6,408 nucleotides of DNA from an uncultured Opitutia bacterium (lineage in GTDB: Bacteria; Verrucomicrobiota; Verrucomicrobiia; Opitutales; UBA953), in assembly GCA_903957465.1 (NCBI GenBank), contig CAJBPJ010000067.1, positions 1 to 6,408 on the forward strand, given 5' to 3'. Each line of letters starts with the position of its first letter. Positions within the stretch are counted from its first letter, which is position 1. Below the pieces are notes generated by a model. The model ran no database searches, had not been told where the DNA came from, and was given only the letters and a program-made list of their open reading frames with translations. Below are positions 1 through 5,023 of the stretch, piece after piece. Both the position numbers and the translations under genes were made by a program.

Positions 1-851
1 ACCCCGCTGCCATCAGCACGCGGCACCAAGGTTTGTACAATGACTGCACGTAGACACGAAGCGATAGTGCGACGGGCAGAGACCAATTCCTCGGGTGAGA
101 AAAATTCGAAGAGGCGCTGGACGGCTTGCTGGGCACTGCCCGCGTGGAGCGTCGATAAAACAAGGTGGCCTGTCTCAGCGGCATGCAATGCGGTTTCAAA
201 AGTTTCCCGGTCACGCATTTCCCCAATTAAAACCACGTCAGGGTCTTGACGGAGCGCAGCGCGGAGCCCTGGTGCAAAACCTGGAACATCGATGCCAACT
301 TCGCGTTGGCTAAAGCTACATAGGTTATCCGTGAAAATATACTCAACAGGATCCTCAAGCGTCACCACGTGTAAGTCGGCAGTTTCATTTAGATGCCGAA
401 GTAAAGCAGCCAGCGTTGAACTCTTTCCTGATCCTGTCGGACCACAGACAAGCACAATGCCATCTCTGTATTCCGCTAATTCGGAAAGTTTCGGATCAAG
501 GTGGATATCTTTTAAGGATGGCGGTGTAGACTTCACCAAGCGCAAGACAACGCTCGGCGTGCCGCGCTGAAAGAAAGCATTTACTCGGTAACGACCACGC
601 CCTGTGGCAATTCGGTCGAAAGCGTAGTCAATCTGGTGATCCTTCTGCCAAGTCTGGACGAAGAGCTTGGGCAGGGTTGCATCGATAAACGCGTTAATGT
701 CTTCGGCCTTCAACGGTTGCATCTCGGCAGCAACCAAAGCCCCGTCGACGCGGAAAAGTGCCGTGCGACCTGTCTTCAGGTGAATATCGCTCGCACCATG
801 CTCCACCGCGAGGCGGAGCAGGTCATCGATAAGGGAGGGTATTTCAGCCAT
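1..851 (-). CDS. pilT: PilT-type twitching motility / pilus retraction ATPase, 3' end outside window
   Basis: This is a hexameric cytoplasmic ATPase of the secretion-ATPase superfamily (PilT/GspE) that drives depolymerisation of type IV pili at the inner membrane. The reading frame is open from the ATG at 851 to the window edge, giving 283 residues; PilT proteins are usually about 340-370, so the C-terminal part is missing. An N-terminal PAS-like domain carries the family motif GASDIHLKTGR (residues 19-29). The RecA-like core follows, with Walker A GPTGSGKS (137-144), Asp box VTLEDPVEY (163-171), Walker B DVVLIGE (205-211) and His box TGHLVLSTLHA (227-237). The sequence through the Walker B region reads as PilT rather than PilB, but the PilT-specific C-terminal AIRNLIR-type motif is outside the window, so a PilU-like paralogue is possible. 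A GGAG lies about 15 nt before the start, rather far. The gene is divergent from dapA. Confidence 0.93.
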   Translation of the reverse strand, partial: MAEIPSLIDDLLRLAVEHGASDIHLKTGRTALFRVDGALVAAEMQPLKAEDINAFIDATLPKLFVQTWQKDHQIDYAFDRIATGRGRYRVNAFFQRGTPSVVLRLVKSTPPSLKDIHLDPKLSELAEYRDGIVLVCGPTGSGKSSTLAALLRHLNETADLHVVTLEDPVEYIFTDNLCSFSQREVGIDVPGFAPGLRAALRQDPDVVLIGEMRDRETFETALHAAETGHLVLSTLHAGSAQQAVQRLFEFFSPEELVSARRTIASCLRAVIVQTLVPRADGSG

Positions 852-913
852 GGGGTTTTTGTTTGTCTCCGGTGCAAGTGAGAGGATTGTTAAATCCGCT
901 AAACAGCGGAAAC
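852..913. promoter_or_regulatory. Divergent spacer between pilT and dapA, expected to hold both promoters
   Basis: Only 62 bp separate the pilT and dapA start codons, which face away from each other, so promoters for both transcripts should lie here or inside the opposing gene ends. I see no convincing -35/-10 pair. TTGTCT near 863 and TTAAAT near 890 are the closest for the dapA direction, but their spacing is too wide. The spacer is too short for a classical lysine riboswitch. The promoter role is inferred from gene arrangement. Confidence 0.4.
895..910 (+). promoter_or_regulatory. Perfect hairpin directly before the dapA start codon
   Basis: TCCGCT (895-900) and AGCGGA (905-910) are perfect reverse complements around the loop AAAC. 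The 3' arm ends three bases before the dapA ATG and contains the only purine-rich stretch (GCGGAAA) that could serve as a ribosome contact. GTT at 889-891 could add pairs with AAC at 911-913 across a three-base bulge. A fold here could limit access to the start codon, or the palindrome could be a protein-binding site. The pairing is seen; the regulatory role is inferred. Confidence 0.4.
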
Positions 914-1852
914 ATGGCCCACACCGGCACACAGACAGGCAACCCACGGAAACCCTTTGGGACAAACCATTTCTGCGGCGCACACACTGCGCTGGTAACC
1001 CCCTTTAGCTCTGGAAAAGTCGCCTGGACCGACCTCAGCCGTCTCGTCGAACAGCAAATATCTGCCGGTATCAGTGGTTTAGTTTCGGTAGGCACTACCG
1101 GCGAATCCCCCACCCTAGGCCACGACGAGCACATCGAAGTCATCCAACGAACCGTGGAGTCAGCCAAAGGTCGCGTACCCGTCATGGCTGGAACGGGATC
1201 CAATGCCACCGCCGAGGCCATTGATCTTGTCCAACGAGCCGATGCAGTCGGCGCCGACGCCCACCTGCAAGTCGCACCTTACTACAATAAGCCTAGCCAG
1301 GAAGGTCTCTTCCGCCACTTCAGTGCTATCGCGGAAGCAACCGATCGACCCATCATGCTGTATTCGATTCCCGGTCGCTGCGGTATCGAAATTTCAGTCG
1401 AGACAGTTGTCCGCCTTCGTTCGAAGTACCGCCACATCATCGGTATTAAAGAAGCGGGCGGTCAGGTTGAAAAAGCTGCCCGACTCGTACGCGAGCTCGA
1501 TGCCGAATTCCTCGTCGTATCGGGCGACGACTCCTTGACCCTAGCCTTTGCGGAAGTTGGCGCACGCGGTATCATCTCCGTTGCTTCCAATTTTATCCCA
1601 GGCCCTGTCGCCCAACTCGCTAAACTCACGGGTGAGCGTAAATTTGCGGAAGCTAAAATTCTGCACGATAAACTCGCAGAAATCTTCAAAGTACTCTTCG
1701 TCGAACCCAACCCTGTACCCGTCAAGCATGCCATGAAGCGTGCAGGACTCATCAGCTCGGCAGATGTGCGTCTCCCGCTCTGCGAGATGTCAGACACCAA
1801 CCGCTTACTCGTTGAAAAGGTCGTCGATGCGACCCTATCCTCCCTTTCATGA
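914..1852 (+). CDS. dapA: 4-hydroxy-tetrahydrodipicolinate synthase
   Basis: DapA condenses pyruvate with aspartate semialdehyde, the first committed step of diaminopimelate and lysine synthesis, in the cytoplasm. The 312-residue product is a TIM-barrel aldolase of the DapA/NAL family. Schiff-base Lys179 lies in IIGIKEA (175-181). The catalytic triad is Thr62, Tyr124 and Tyr150 (E. coli T45, Y107, Y133), and Arg155 in IPGRCG corresponds to E. coli R138. The lysine-feedback site is largely kept: Ser65, His70, His73, Asn97, Glu101 and Tyr123 match E. coli S48, H53, H56, N80, E84 and Y106, while Ala49 is Pro66 here. Allosteric inhibition by lysine is therefore likely. The ATG at 914 gives about 18 extra N-terminal residues compared with E. 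coli. A TTG at 863 would lengthen it by 17 more, with no support. The stop overlaps the dapB start by four bases. Confidence 0.96.
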   Translation: MAHTGTQTGNPRKPFGTNHFCGAHTALVTPFSSGKVAWTDLSRLVEQQISAGISGLVSVGTTGESPTLGHDEHIEVIQRTVESAKGRVPVMAGTGSNATAEAIDLVQRADAVGADAHLQVAPYYNKPSQEGLFRHFSAIAEATDRPIMLYSIPGRCGIEISVETVVRLRSKYRHIIGIKEAGGQVEKAARLVRELDAEFLVVSGDDSLTLAFAEVGARGIISVASNFIPGPVAQLAKLTGERKFAEAKILHDKLAEIFKVLFVEPNPVPVKHAMKRAGLISSADVRLPLCEMSDTNRLLVEKVVDATLSSLS

Positions 1853-2583
1853 GTTCATCCCTCCGCATACTCCTCAACGGCGCCAAAGGCCGAATGGGCC
1901 AAGCCATCACTGAGGCTGCACAGGCATCAGGAGCGACAGTCATCGGTATCGATCAAGGTGACGATGCTTCTGCCCATATTGCCAAAGTAGATGTGGTTAT
2001 CGATTTTTCGTTTCACGCTGCCACCCTGAGCCTTGCCGAACTTTCCGCTAAAAACGGCAAGCCACTCATCATTGGCACAACCGGCCACACCGACGCCGAA
2101 AAAAGCGCTATCACTAAAGCTGTTGGCAGTATTCCCGTCGTCTGGGCAGGCAATTACTCCATTGGGGTAAACCTGCTCAATGCACTTGTCCGTCGCGCTG
2201 CGTCGGTCTTGGGGACTGGCTGGGATATCGAACTGACTGAGATGCACCACCGTCTCAAAAAAGATGCACCCAGTGGTACCGCCGAAAAACTCTTAGAAAT
2301 TATTCGCGAAGAACGTAAAATTTCCGTCGCGCAACAACGCCATGGTCGCAGCGGGCTCATCGGCGAGCGGCCTGCCAACGAAATCGGGGTACATGCGTTG
2401 CGCGGTGGCGATGTCATTGGCGATCACACCGTACTCTTTGCTTCTGATGGCGAGCGCCTCGAACTTACGCACAAAGCATCCAGCCGTACTATCTTCGCAC
2501 AAGGTGCCCTGCGCGCTGCGTCATGGATTGTCGGCAAGCCCGCCAAGGTCTACGGGATGGATGACGTATTGGGGCTTAAGTGA
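1849..2583 (+). CDS. dapB: 4-hydroxy-tetrahydrodipicolinate reductase
   Basis: DapB reduces the DapA product with NAD(P)H to tetrahydrodipicolinate. The 244-residue protein opens with a Rossmann nucleotide-binding motif, NGAKGRMGQ (10-18), followed by VIDFSFH (50-56) and GTTGH (76-80). The family signature HHRLKKDAPSGTA (133-145) contains catalytic His133 and Lys137, matching E. coli H159 and K163. The C-terminal part, with GERLELTHKASSR (201-213), is also typical. It is about 25 residues shorter than the E. coli enzyme; most of the loss falls between the second Rossmann strand (GIDQGDD, 33-39) and VDVVIDF. Asp35 at the end of that strand may favour NADH, which is inferred. ATGA is shared with the dapA stop, so translation is probably coupled. 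No Shine-Dalgarno sequence is visible in the end of dapA. Confidence 0.96.
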   Translation: MSSSLRILLNGAKGRMGQAITEAAQASGATVIGIDQGDDASAHIAKVDVVIDFSFHAATLSLAELSAKNGKPLIIGTTGHTDAEKSAITKAVGSIPVVWAGNYSIGVNLLNALVRRAASVLGTGWDIELTEMHHRLKKDAPSGTAEKLLEIIREERKISVAQQRHGRSGLIGERPANEIGVHALRGGDVIGDHTVLFASDGERLELTHKASSRTIFAQGALRAASWIVGKPAKVYGMDDVLGLK

Positions 2584-2613
2584 GCGACTACTCGCTGCGC
2601 TCGTTGCCTAGTA

Positions 2614-2645
2614 AAGCTAACAGGCTAGTTGGATAGCTGATGCCC
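2614..2645 (+). repeat. Degenerate 8-bp-period repeat after dapB
   Basis: Four octamers can be phased: AAGCTAAC (2614), AGGCTAGT (2622), TGGATAGC (2630) and TGATGCCC (2638). The first two closely resemble the clearer octamer block at 3398-3453, whose consensus is near CAGCTAAC; the last two are diverged. The block runs directly into the heptamer array at 2646. No reading frame or terminator is seen in it. Confidence 0.5.
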
Positions 2646-2715
2646 AGACTTTTGTCCTTACTCTTCAGCCCTTCGTCTTTAGTCCTTAGTCTTTAGTCTT
2701 TAGCCCTTAGTCTCC
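2646..2715 (+). repeat. Heptanucleotide tandem array, about 10 units, consensus AGTCYTT
   Basis: Ten consecutive 7-bp units can be phased without gaps. The last five (from 2681) are nearly pure: AGTCCTT, then AGTCTTT twice, AGCCCTT and AGTCTCC. The first five are degenerate but keep the period, for example AGACTTT at 2646 and AGCCCTT at 2667. The array ends one base before the ruvA stop codon on the opposite strand. Decay towards the dapB side suggests the ruvA-proximal end is younger. A 7-bp unit cannot keep a constant reading frame, and none is seen. It is not a CRISPR array, as there are no long repeats or unique spacers. Confidence 0.85.
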
Positions 2716-2716
2716 C

Positions 2717-3313
2717 CTATCGTCCCAACGACGCCTTCACTAACTGATCGGCGGTAGCTGCAGGTCCTACCTTGGCAAGAGCTGCACGGATAAGTTTGTC
2801 GGCATCGACAGCCTTAGTCCCCAACGCAATTAAGGCCGCAACGGCATCGTTGGCAGCGGAGGCTGCAATAACTTTACCCGCTGAGCCTGCTGGAAGGGCA
2901 ATCTCCCCAAGTGTCAGCTTATCGCGTAATTCTAGGATAAGGCGTTCCGCCGTCTTTTTTCCAACCCCAGGACACGATGCAAGCATGTTGATATCACCTG
3001 CGGCAATCGCCTGACGGAGAGTGCCGAGCGAAAGACGACTGATAAGGTTCAATGACATCTTGGGACCAATGCCGGAAACCTTCTCAATGAGCATGGCAAA
3101 GAAATCGCGCTCTTCGGAGGTCGCAAAACCATAGAGCGACTGACTGTCTTCGCGGAAAATTTGATGGGTGTGTAAAAAGACTTCACTCCCGACTTGTCCA
3201 AGTCGCTCAGCCGTCGTCACCGGAATCTGTACCTCATAACCCACGCCGCCACAAATCACGACAGCACGAAGGACAGTACAGGCAGCCAACTTTCCTTGAA
3301 GGGAGACAATCAT
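2717..3313 (-). CDS. ruvA: Holliday junction branch migration complex subunit RuvA
   Basis: RuvA binds four-way DNA junctions as a tetramer and loads the RuvB motor for branch migration in recombination and repair. The ATG at 3313 gives 198 residues, close to the usual 200. An N-terminal OB-fold domain (about 1-64) contains GGVGYEVQIP (22-31) and the acidic pin Glu55-Asp56 within FREDSQSLYGF (53-63). Two helix-hairpin-helix motifs follow, VSGIGPKMS (79-87) and CPGVGKKTAERLI (114-126). An Ala-rich linker leads to the C-terminal RuvB-binding domain (about 150-198). The frame stays open upstream to 3394, but that extension is repeat-derived and does not resemble RuvA; an ATG two codons earlier (3319) is also possible. 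No Shine-Dalgarno is seen. Neither ruvB nor ruvC is adjacent, and both flanks are repeat tracts. Confidence 0.95.
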   Translation of the reverse strand: MIVSLQGKLAACTVLRAVVICGGVGYEVQIPVTTAERLGQVGSEVFLHTHQIFREDSQSLYGFATSEERDFFAMLIEKVSGIGPKMSLNLISRLSLGTLRQAIAAGDINMLASCPGVGKKTAERLILELRDKLTLGEIALPAGSAGKVIAASAANDAVAALIALGTKAVDADKLIRAALAKVGPAATADQLVKASLGR

Positions 3314-3335
3314 CGACATGCACAAGGCAACAGAA

Positions 3336-3375
3336 AGCCCGCGGGGGCTAAAGACAAAAGATACTCTTAAGCCCC
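3336..3375 (-). promoter_or_regulatory. Three-armed inverted repeat in the ruvA leader
   Basis: On the minus strand the order is GGGGCT (3375-3370), AGCCCC (3349-3344) and GGGCT (3340-3336). The first two arms pair, extended by four inner pairs (AAGA at 3351-3354 with TCTT at 3365-3368) across one A/A mismatch, around a 10-base loop. The middle arm can instead pair as AGCCC with the third arm around CCGC, a compact GC-rich hairpin followed by TTTCT. The two folds exclude each other, which resembles attenuator geometry, 22-31 nt before the ruvA start. The stems are short, so a regulatory role is speculative. Confidence 0.35.
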
Positions 3376-3397
3376 TCCCTCCCATAACACCCACAAA

Positions 3398-3453
3398 TAG
3401 CTAACCTGCTAACCAGCTAACCCGCTAGCCAGCCAATCAGCCATCCAGCTTCT
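3398..3453 (+). repeat. Octanucleotide tandem array, 7 units, consensus near CAGCTAAC
   Basis: Seven 8-bp units run without gaps. They include TAGCTAAC (3398), CTGCTAAC (3406), CAGCTAAC (3414), CCGCTAGC (3422), CAGCCAAT (3430) and CAGCCATC (3438), decaying to CAGCTTCT at 3446. It has the same core as the block at 2614-2645 and, as there, gives way to a 7-bp-period block downstream. It lies 85 bp upstream of ruvA. No coding potential is seen. Confidence 0.85.
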
Positions 3454-3466
3454 CCCCGCTCCCTTC

Positions 3467-3494
3467 TTTTTACTTTCTACTTTTTACTCTTCTT
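3467..3494 (+). repeat. Heptamer repeat, TTTYTAC type
   Basis: Three phased units, TTTTTAC (3467), TTTCTAC (3474) and TTTTTAC (3481), are followed by a degenerate TCTTCTT (3488). This second kind of 7-bp unit lies between the octamer block and the AGTCYTT arrays. A weak equivalent, TTTTGTCCTTACTC, sits at the same relative place in the other spacer (2650-2663). Confidence 0.65.
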
Positions 3495-3521
3495 CACCCG
3501 CTTTCTTCTCTGCCCCTCCCT

Positions 3522-3577
3522 CCCCTTTAGTCCTTAGTCTTTAGTCTCCCTTCCCGCTTCCCGCTTGCCCCTTCCTG
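3522..3577 (+). repeat. Composite heptamer cassette, copy A
   Basis: CCCCTTT (3522) leads into three AGTCYTT-type units (3529-3549), then CTTCCCG twice (3550-3563) and the degenerate CTTGCCC and CTTCCTG. The 7-bp phase is kept through the change of unit type. The same succession recurs in copy B at 3596-3661. Confidence 0.8.
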
Positions 3578-3595
3578 CTCTTGCTCTTCCCCCTT

Positions 3596-3661
3596 CCCCT
3601 TTAGTCCTTAGTCCTTAGTCTTTAGTCTCACCTTCCCCCTCCCGCTTCCCGCTTCCCGCTT
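3596..3661 (+). repeat. Composite heptamer cassette, copy B
   Basis: CCCCTTT (3596) is followed by AGTCCTT twice (3603, 3610), AGTCTTT (3617) and AGTCTCA (3624). A C-rich linker follows, then CCCGCTT three times (3641-3661). Compared with copy A it has one extra AGTCCTT and about one extra CCCGCTT, as expected of slippage or unequal exchange after a duplication. It ends 14 bp before the peptidase start codon. Confidence 0.8.
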
Positions 3662-3675
3662 TCTCCTCACATCCC

Positions 3676-4998
3676 ATGAACCGCCTAGCTCTCTGGTTTC
3701 TACCCTTGGCCCTGCCAGCAGCCGATTACGTTGTGATTGTCTCCCAGAAGACTACCGAGGCGCCGGGTTGGTCCGAAGTCGTACAGTCGCTCGAAAAAAC
3801 ACGGCAAGCCAAAGTGCTTCGCTTTGAGGGCAGTGTCCTGTCGATCCAAGGTAAGTTACGCACTGAATCGCCACGTTGGGTCTGCTGGGTCGCTCAGCCC
3901 GAAGAACTCGGCGTCAAAGCAGCCACTGACATGCACCAATTGGCACGTGATAACGATGCAGATCCTTATGAAGATTTCCAATGGGGCGTCATTACCGGAC
4001 GTACCTCGGATGACGCGCTGAAGTTAACGGATAATTCGAAACCACTTATTATTCGGACAGTTGGGGCGAGTACCAATTTTGCCAGTGAATGCGTCGAAGA
4101 AGGTTACTGGTTTGACGAGTTCACCGCGGGCGAAAAGTGGACAAAGCCCAAAGGCGGCATCGCTGAAAAACTTTCGGGAGCCAAAGACTCCACGGAGAGT
4201 ATCGTACAAAAACTGAACGAAGGTAAGACCGACCTATTCATCACTTCAGGCCACGCCACTGAGCACGACTGGCAGCCCGGCTATCGATATCGCAATGGGG
4301 TATTTGGACATAAAGACGGCACCATCATCGGCAAAGCGCTGGACGGCAAAGTGCATACAGTCGATTCACCTAACCCCAAAGTCTACCTACCCATCGGTAA
4401 CTGCTTAATGGGAAATATCCCTGGCAAGAATTGCATGGCGCTCGCCTGGATGCATTCCTGCGGCGTTAAACAAATGGTGGGCTACGTGGTACCAACATGG
4501 TTTGGCTATGCTGGCTGGGGTGTACTTGATTACTTTGTCGAACAACCTGGACGCTTCACCGTCAATCAGGCTTGGCTCGCGAATCACCATGCACTTATCT
4601 GGAAAAAACTTAACAAGGCTGACGACGCACAGGATCTGAACGGCCTAGAGTTTGATACCGATAAAACAATTTTCTACGGCGATCCCCAATGGGAAGCTCG
4701 CATGGCCCCGGGCGCCCTACGCTGGGAAGAATCGCTTAAGCAAATTTCTGCCGGTGAGTGGGAATGGACGATTACACCAAAGGCTGGGGTCAAAACCTTT
4801 GCGTCCGTTAACACGAACGGCTCACAACGCGGTGGCCGCCCACTCATCGCCTTCCTACCACGTAACGCTGCAGGATGGACGCTACTCGCCGGCAAAGAAT
4901 GGAAGCCCGTTCTCGCAGACGATTTTATCTTACTACCCAAACCAGCTGCGGATACAGAGTTACCCAAGGCAATCGTTATACGTATCCAGGCGAAGTAA
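3676..4998 (+). CDS. Exported clan CD cysteine peptidase, C25 (gingipain)-like
   Basis: The 440-residue product probably acts outside the cytoplasm. A short signal peptide is visible (MNR, hydrophobic LALWFLPLALPA, likely cleavage after Ala15 or Ala16). The catalytic dyad expected for clan CD is present: a hydrophobic strand then SGH with His193 (DLFITSGHATEH, 186-197), and a second strand then GNC with Cys243 (VYLPIGNCLMG, 236-246). Gingipains have comparable GHG and GNC motifs. GVITGRTSDDALKLTD (104-119) resembles the GRxxxxxxxxA segment before the C25 catalytic domain, and YGDPQWE (334-340) resembles the FGDP element near its end. Residues from about 350 to 440 look like a small beta-rich domain. 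No type IX secretion C-terminal domain, membrane anchor or lipobox is seen. Substrate is unknown. No Shine-Dalgarno precedes the ATG, but the signal peptide supports this start. It is convergent with rlmI. Confidence 0.75.
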   Translation: MNRLALWFLPLALPAADYVVIVSQKTTEAPGWSEVVQSLEKTRQAKVLRFEGSVLSIQGKLRTESPRWVCWVAQPEELGVKAATDMHQLARDNDADPYEDFQWGVITGRTSDDALKLTDNSKPLIIRTVGASTNFASECVEEGYWFDEFTAGEKWTKPKGGIAEKLSGAKDSTESIVQKLNEGKTDLFITSGHATEHDWQPGYRYRNGVFGHKDGTIIGKALDGKVHTVDSPNPKVYLPIGNCLMGNIPGKNCMALAWMHSCGVKQMVGYVVPTWFGYAGWGVLDYFVEQPGRFTVNQAWLANHHALIWKKLNKADDAQDLNGLEFDTDKTIFYGDPQWEARMAPGALRWEESLKQISAGEWEWTITPKAGVKTFASVNTNGSQRGGRPLIAFLPRNAAGWTLLAGKEWKPVLADDFILLPKPAADTELPKAIVIRIQAK

Positions 4999-5010
4999 GC
5001 CTAAACGTAT
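4978..5010. terminator. Possible bidirectional hairpin between convergent genes
   Basis: ATACGT (4978-4983) pairs with ACGTAT (5005-5010), and AGGC (4988-4991) pairs with GCCT (4999-5002) around a 7-base loop, separated by a 4x2 internal loop. The structure spans the peptidase stop codon and ends 14 bp before the rlmI stop. Its position suits a shared terminator, but neither strand has a following T-run, so intrinsic termination would be weak. Confidence 0.3.
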
Positions 5011-5023
5011 CGATGCATAGAGG

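Larger units (their letters stand above)
3446..3672 (+). other. Polypyrimidine tract upstream of the C25 peptidase
   Basis: About 193 of 227 plus-strand bases are C or T (85 percent by hand count). The tract contains the heptamer arrays listed separately and holds no gene on either strand. Together with 3314-3445 it fills the 362-bp space between ruvA and the peptidase gene. It must contain or adjoin the peptidase promoter, yet no standard -35/-10 pair is apparent. Such strand asymmetry can favour triplex or slipped structures, which is inferred. Confidence 0.8.

Noticed and set aside
292..570. Plus-strand open frames across 40-881
   Set aside because: They lie antisense to the well-supported pilT frame and have no recognisable domains.
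863..913. TTG start giving a longer DapA
   Set aside because: The extra 17 residues match nothing in DapA, and the ATG at 914 already leaves an N-terminal extension.
852..913. Lysine riboswitch before dapA
   Set aside because: The spacer is 62 bp, much shorter than a lysine riboswitch aptamer, and no multi-helix junction can be drawn.
844..1221. Minus-strand open frame across the start of dapA
   Set aside because: It is antisense to the conserved DapA barrel and overlaps the pilT start; no family resemblance is seen.
2582..2602. Intrinsic terminator after dapB
   Set aside because: AGCGA (2583-2587) pairs with TCGCT (2592-2596), and alternatively GAGCG pairs with CGCTC, but the stems are 5 bp and no T-run follows.
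2646..2715. Telomere-type repeats marking a linear replicon end
   Set aside because: The heptamers are strand-asymmetric like telomeres but lie between intact genes, with coding DNA on both sides and no terminal inverted repeat.
2571..3375. GGGGCTTAAG at 2571-2580 and its reverse complement at 3366-3375 as ends of a mobile ruvA cassette
   Set aside because: One 10-bp inverted match over about 800 bp is within chance, the left copy lies within the dapB coding end, and there is no transposase or target duplication.
3314..3394. Longer RuvA starting upstream at 3394
   Set aside because: RuvA proteins begin just before the OB-fold strand found after 3313; the extra stretch is derived from repeat and leader sequence.
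3398..3661. CRISPR-like array
   Set aside because: The repeats are 7-8 bp and directly adjacent, with no 20-40 bp repeats, no unique spacers and no cas genes.
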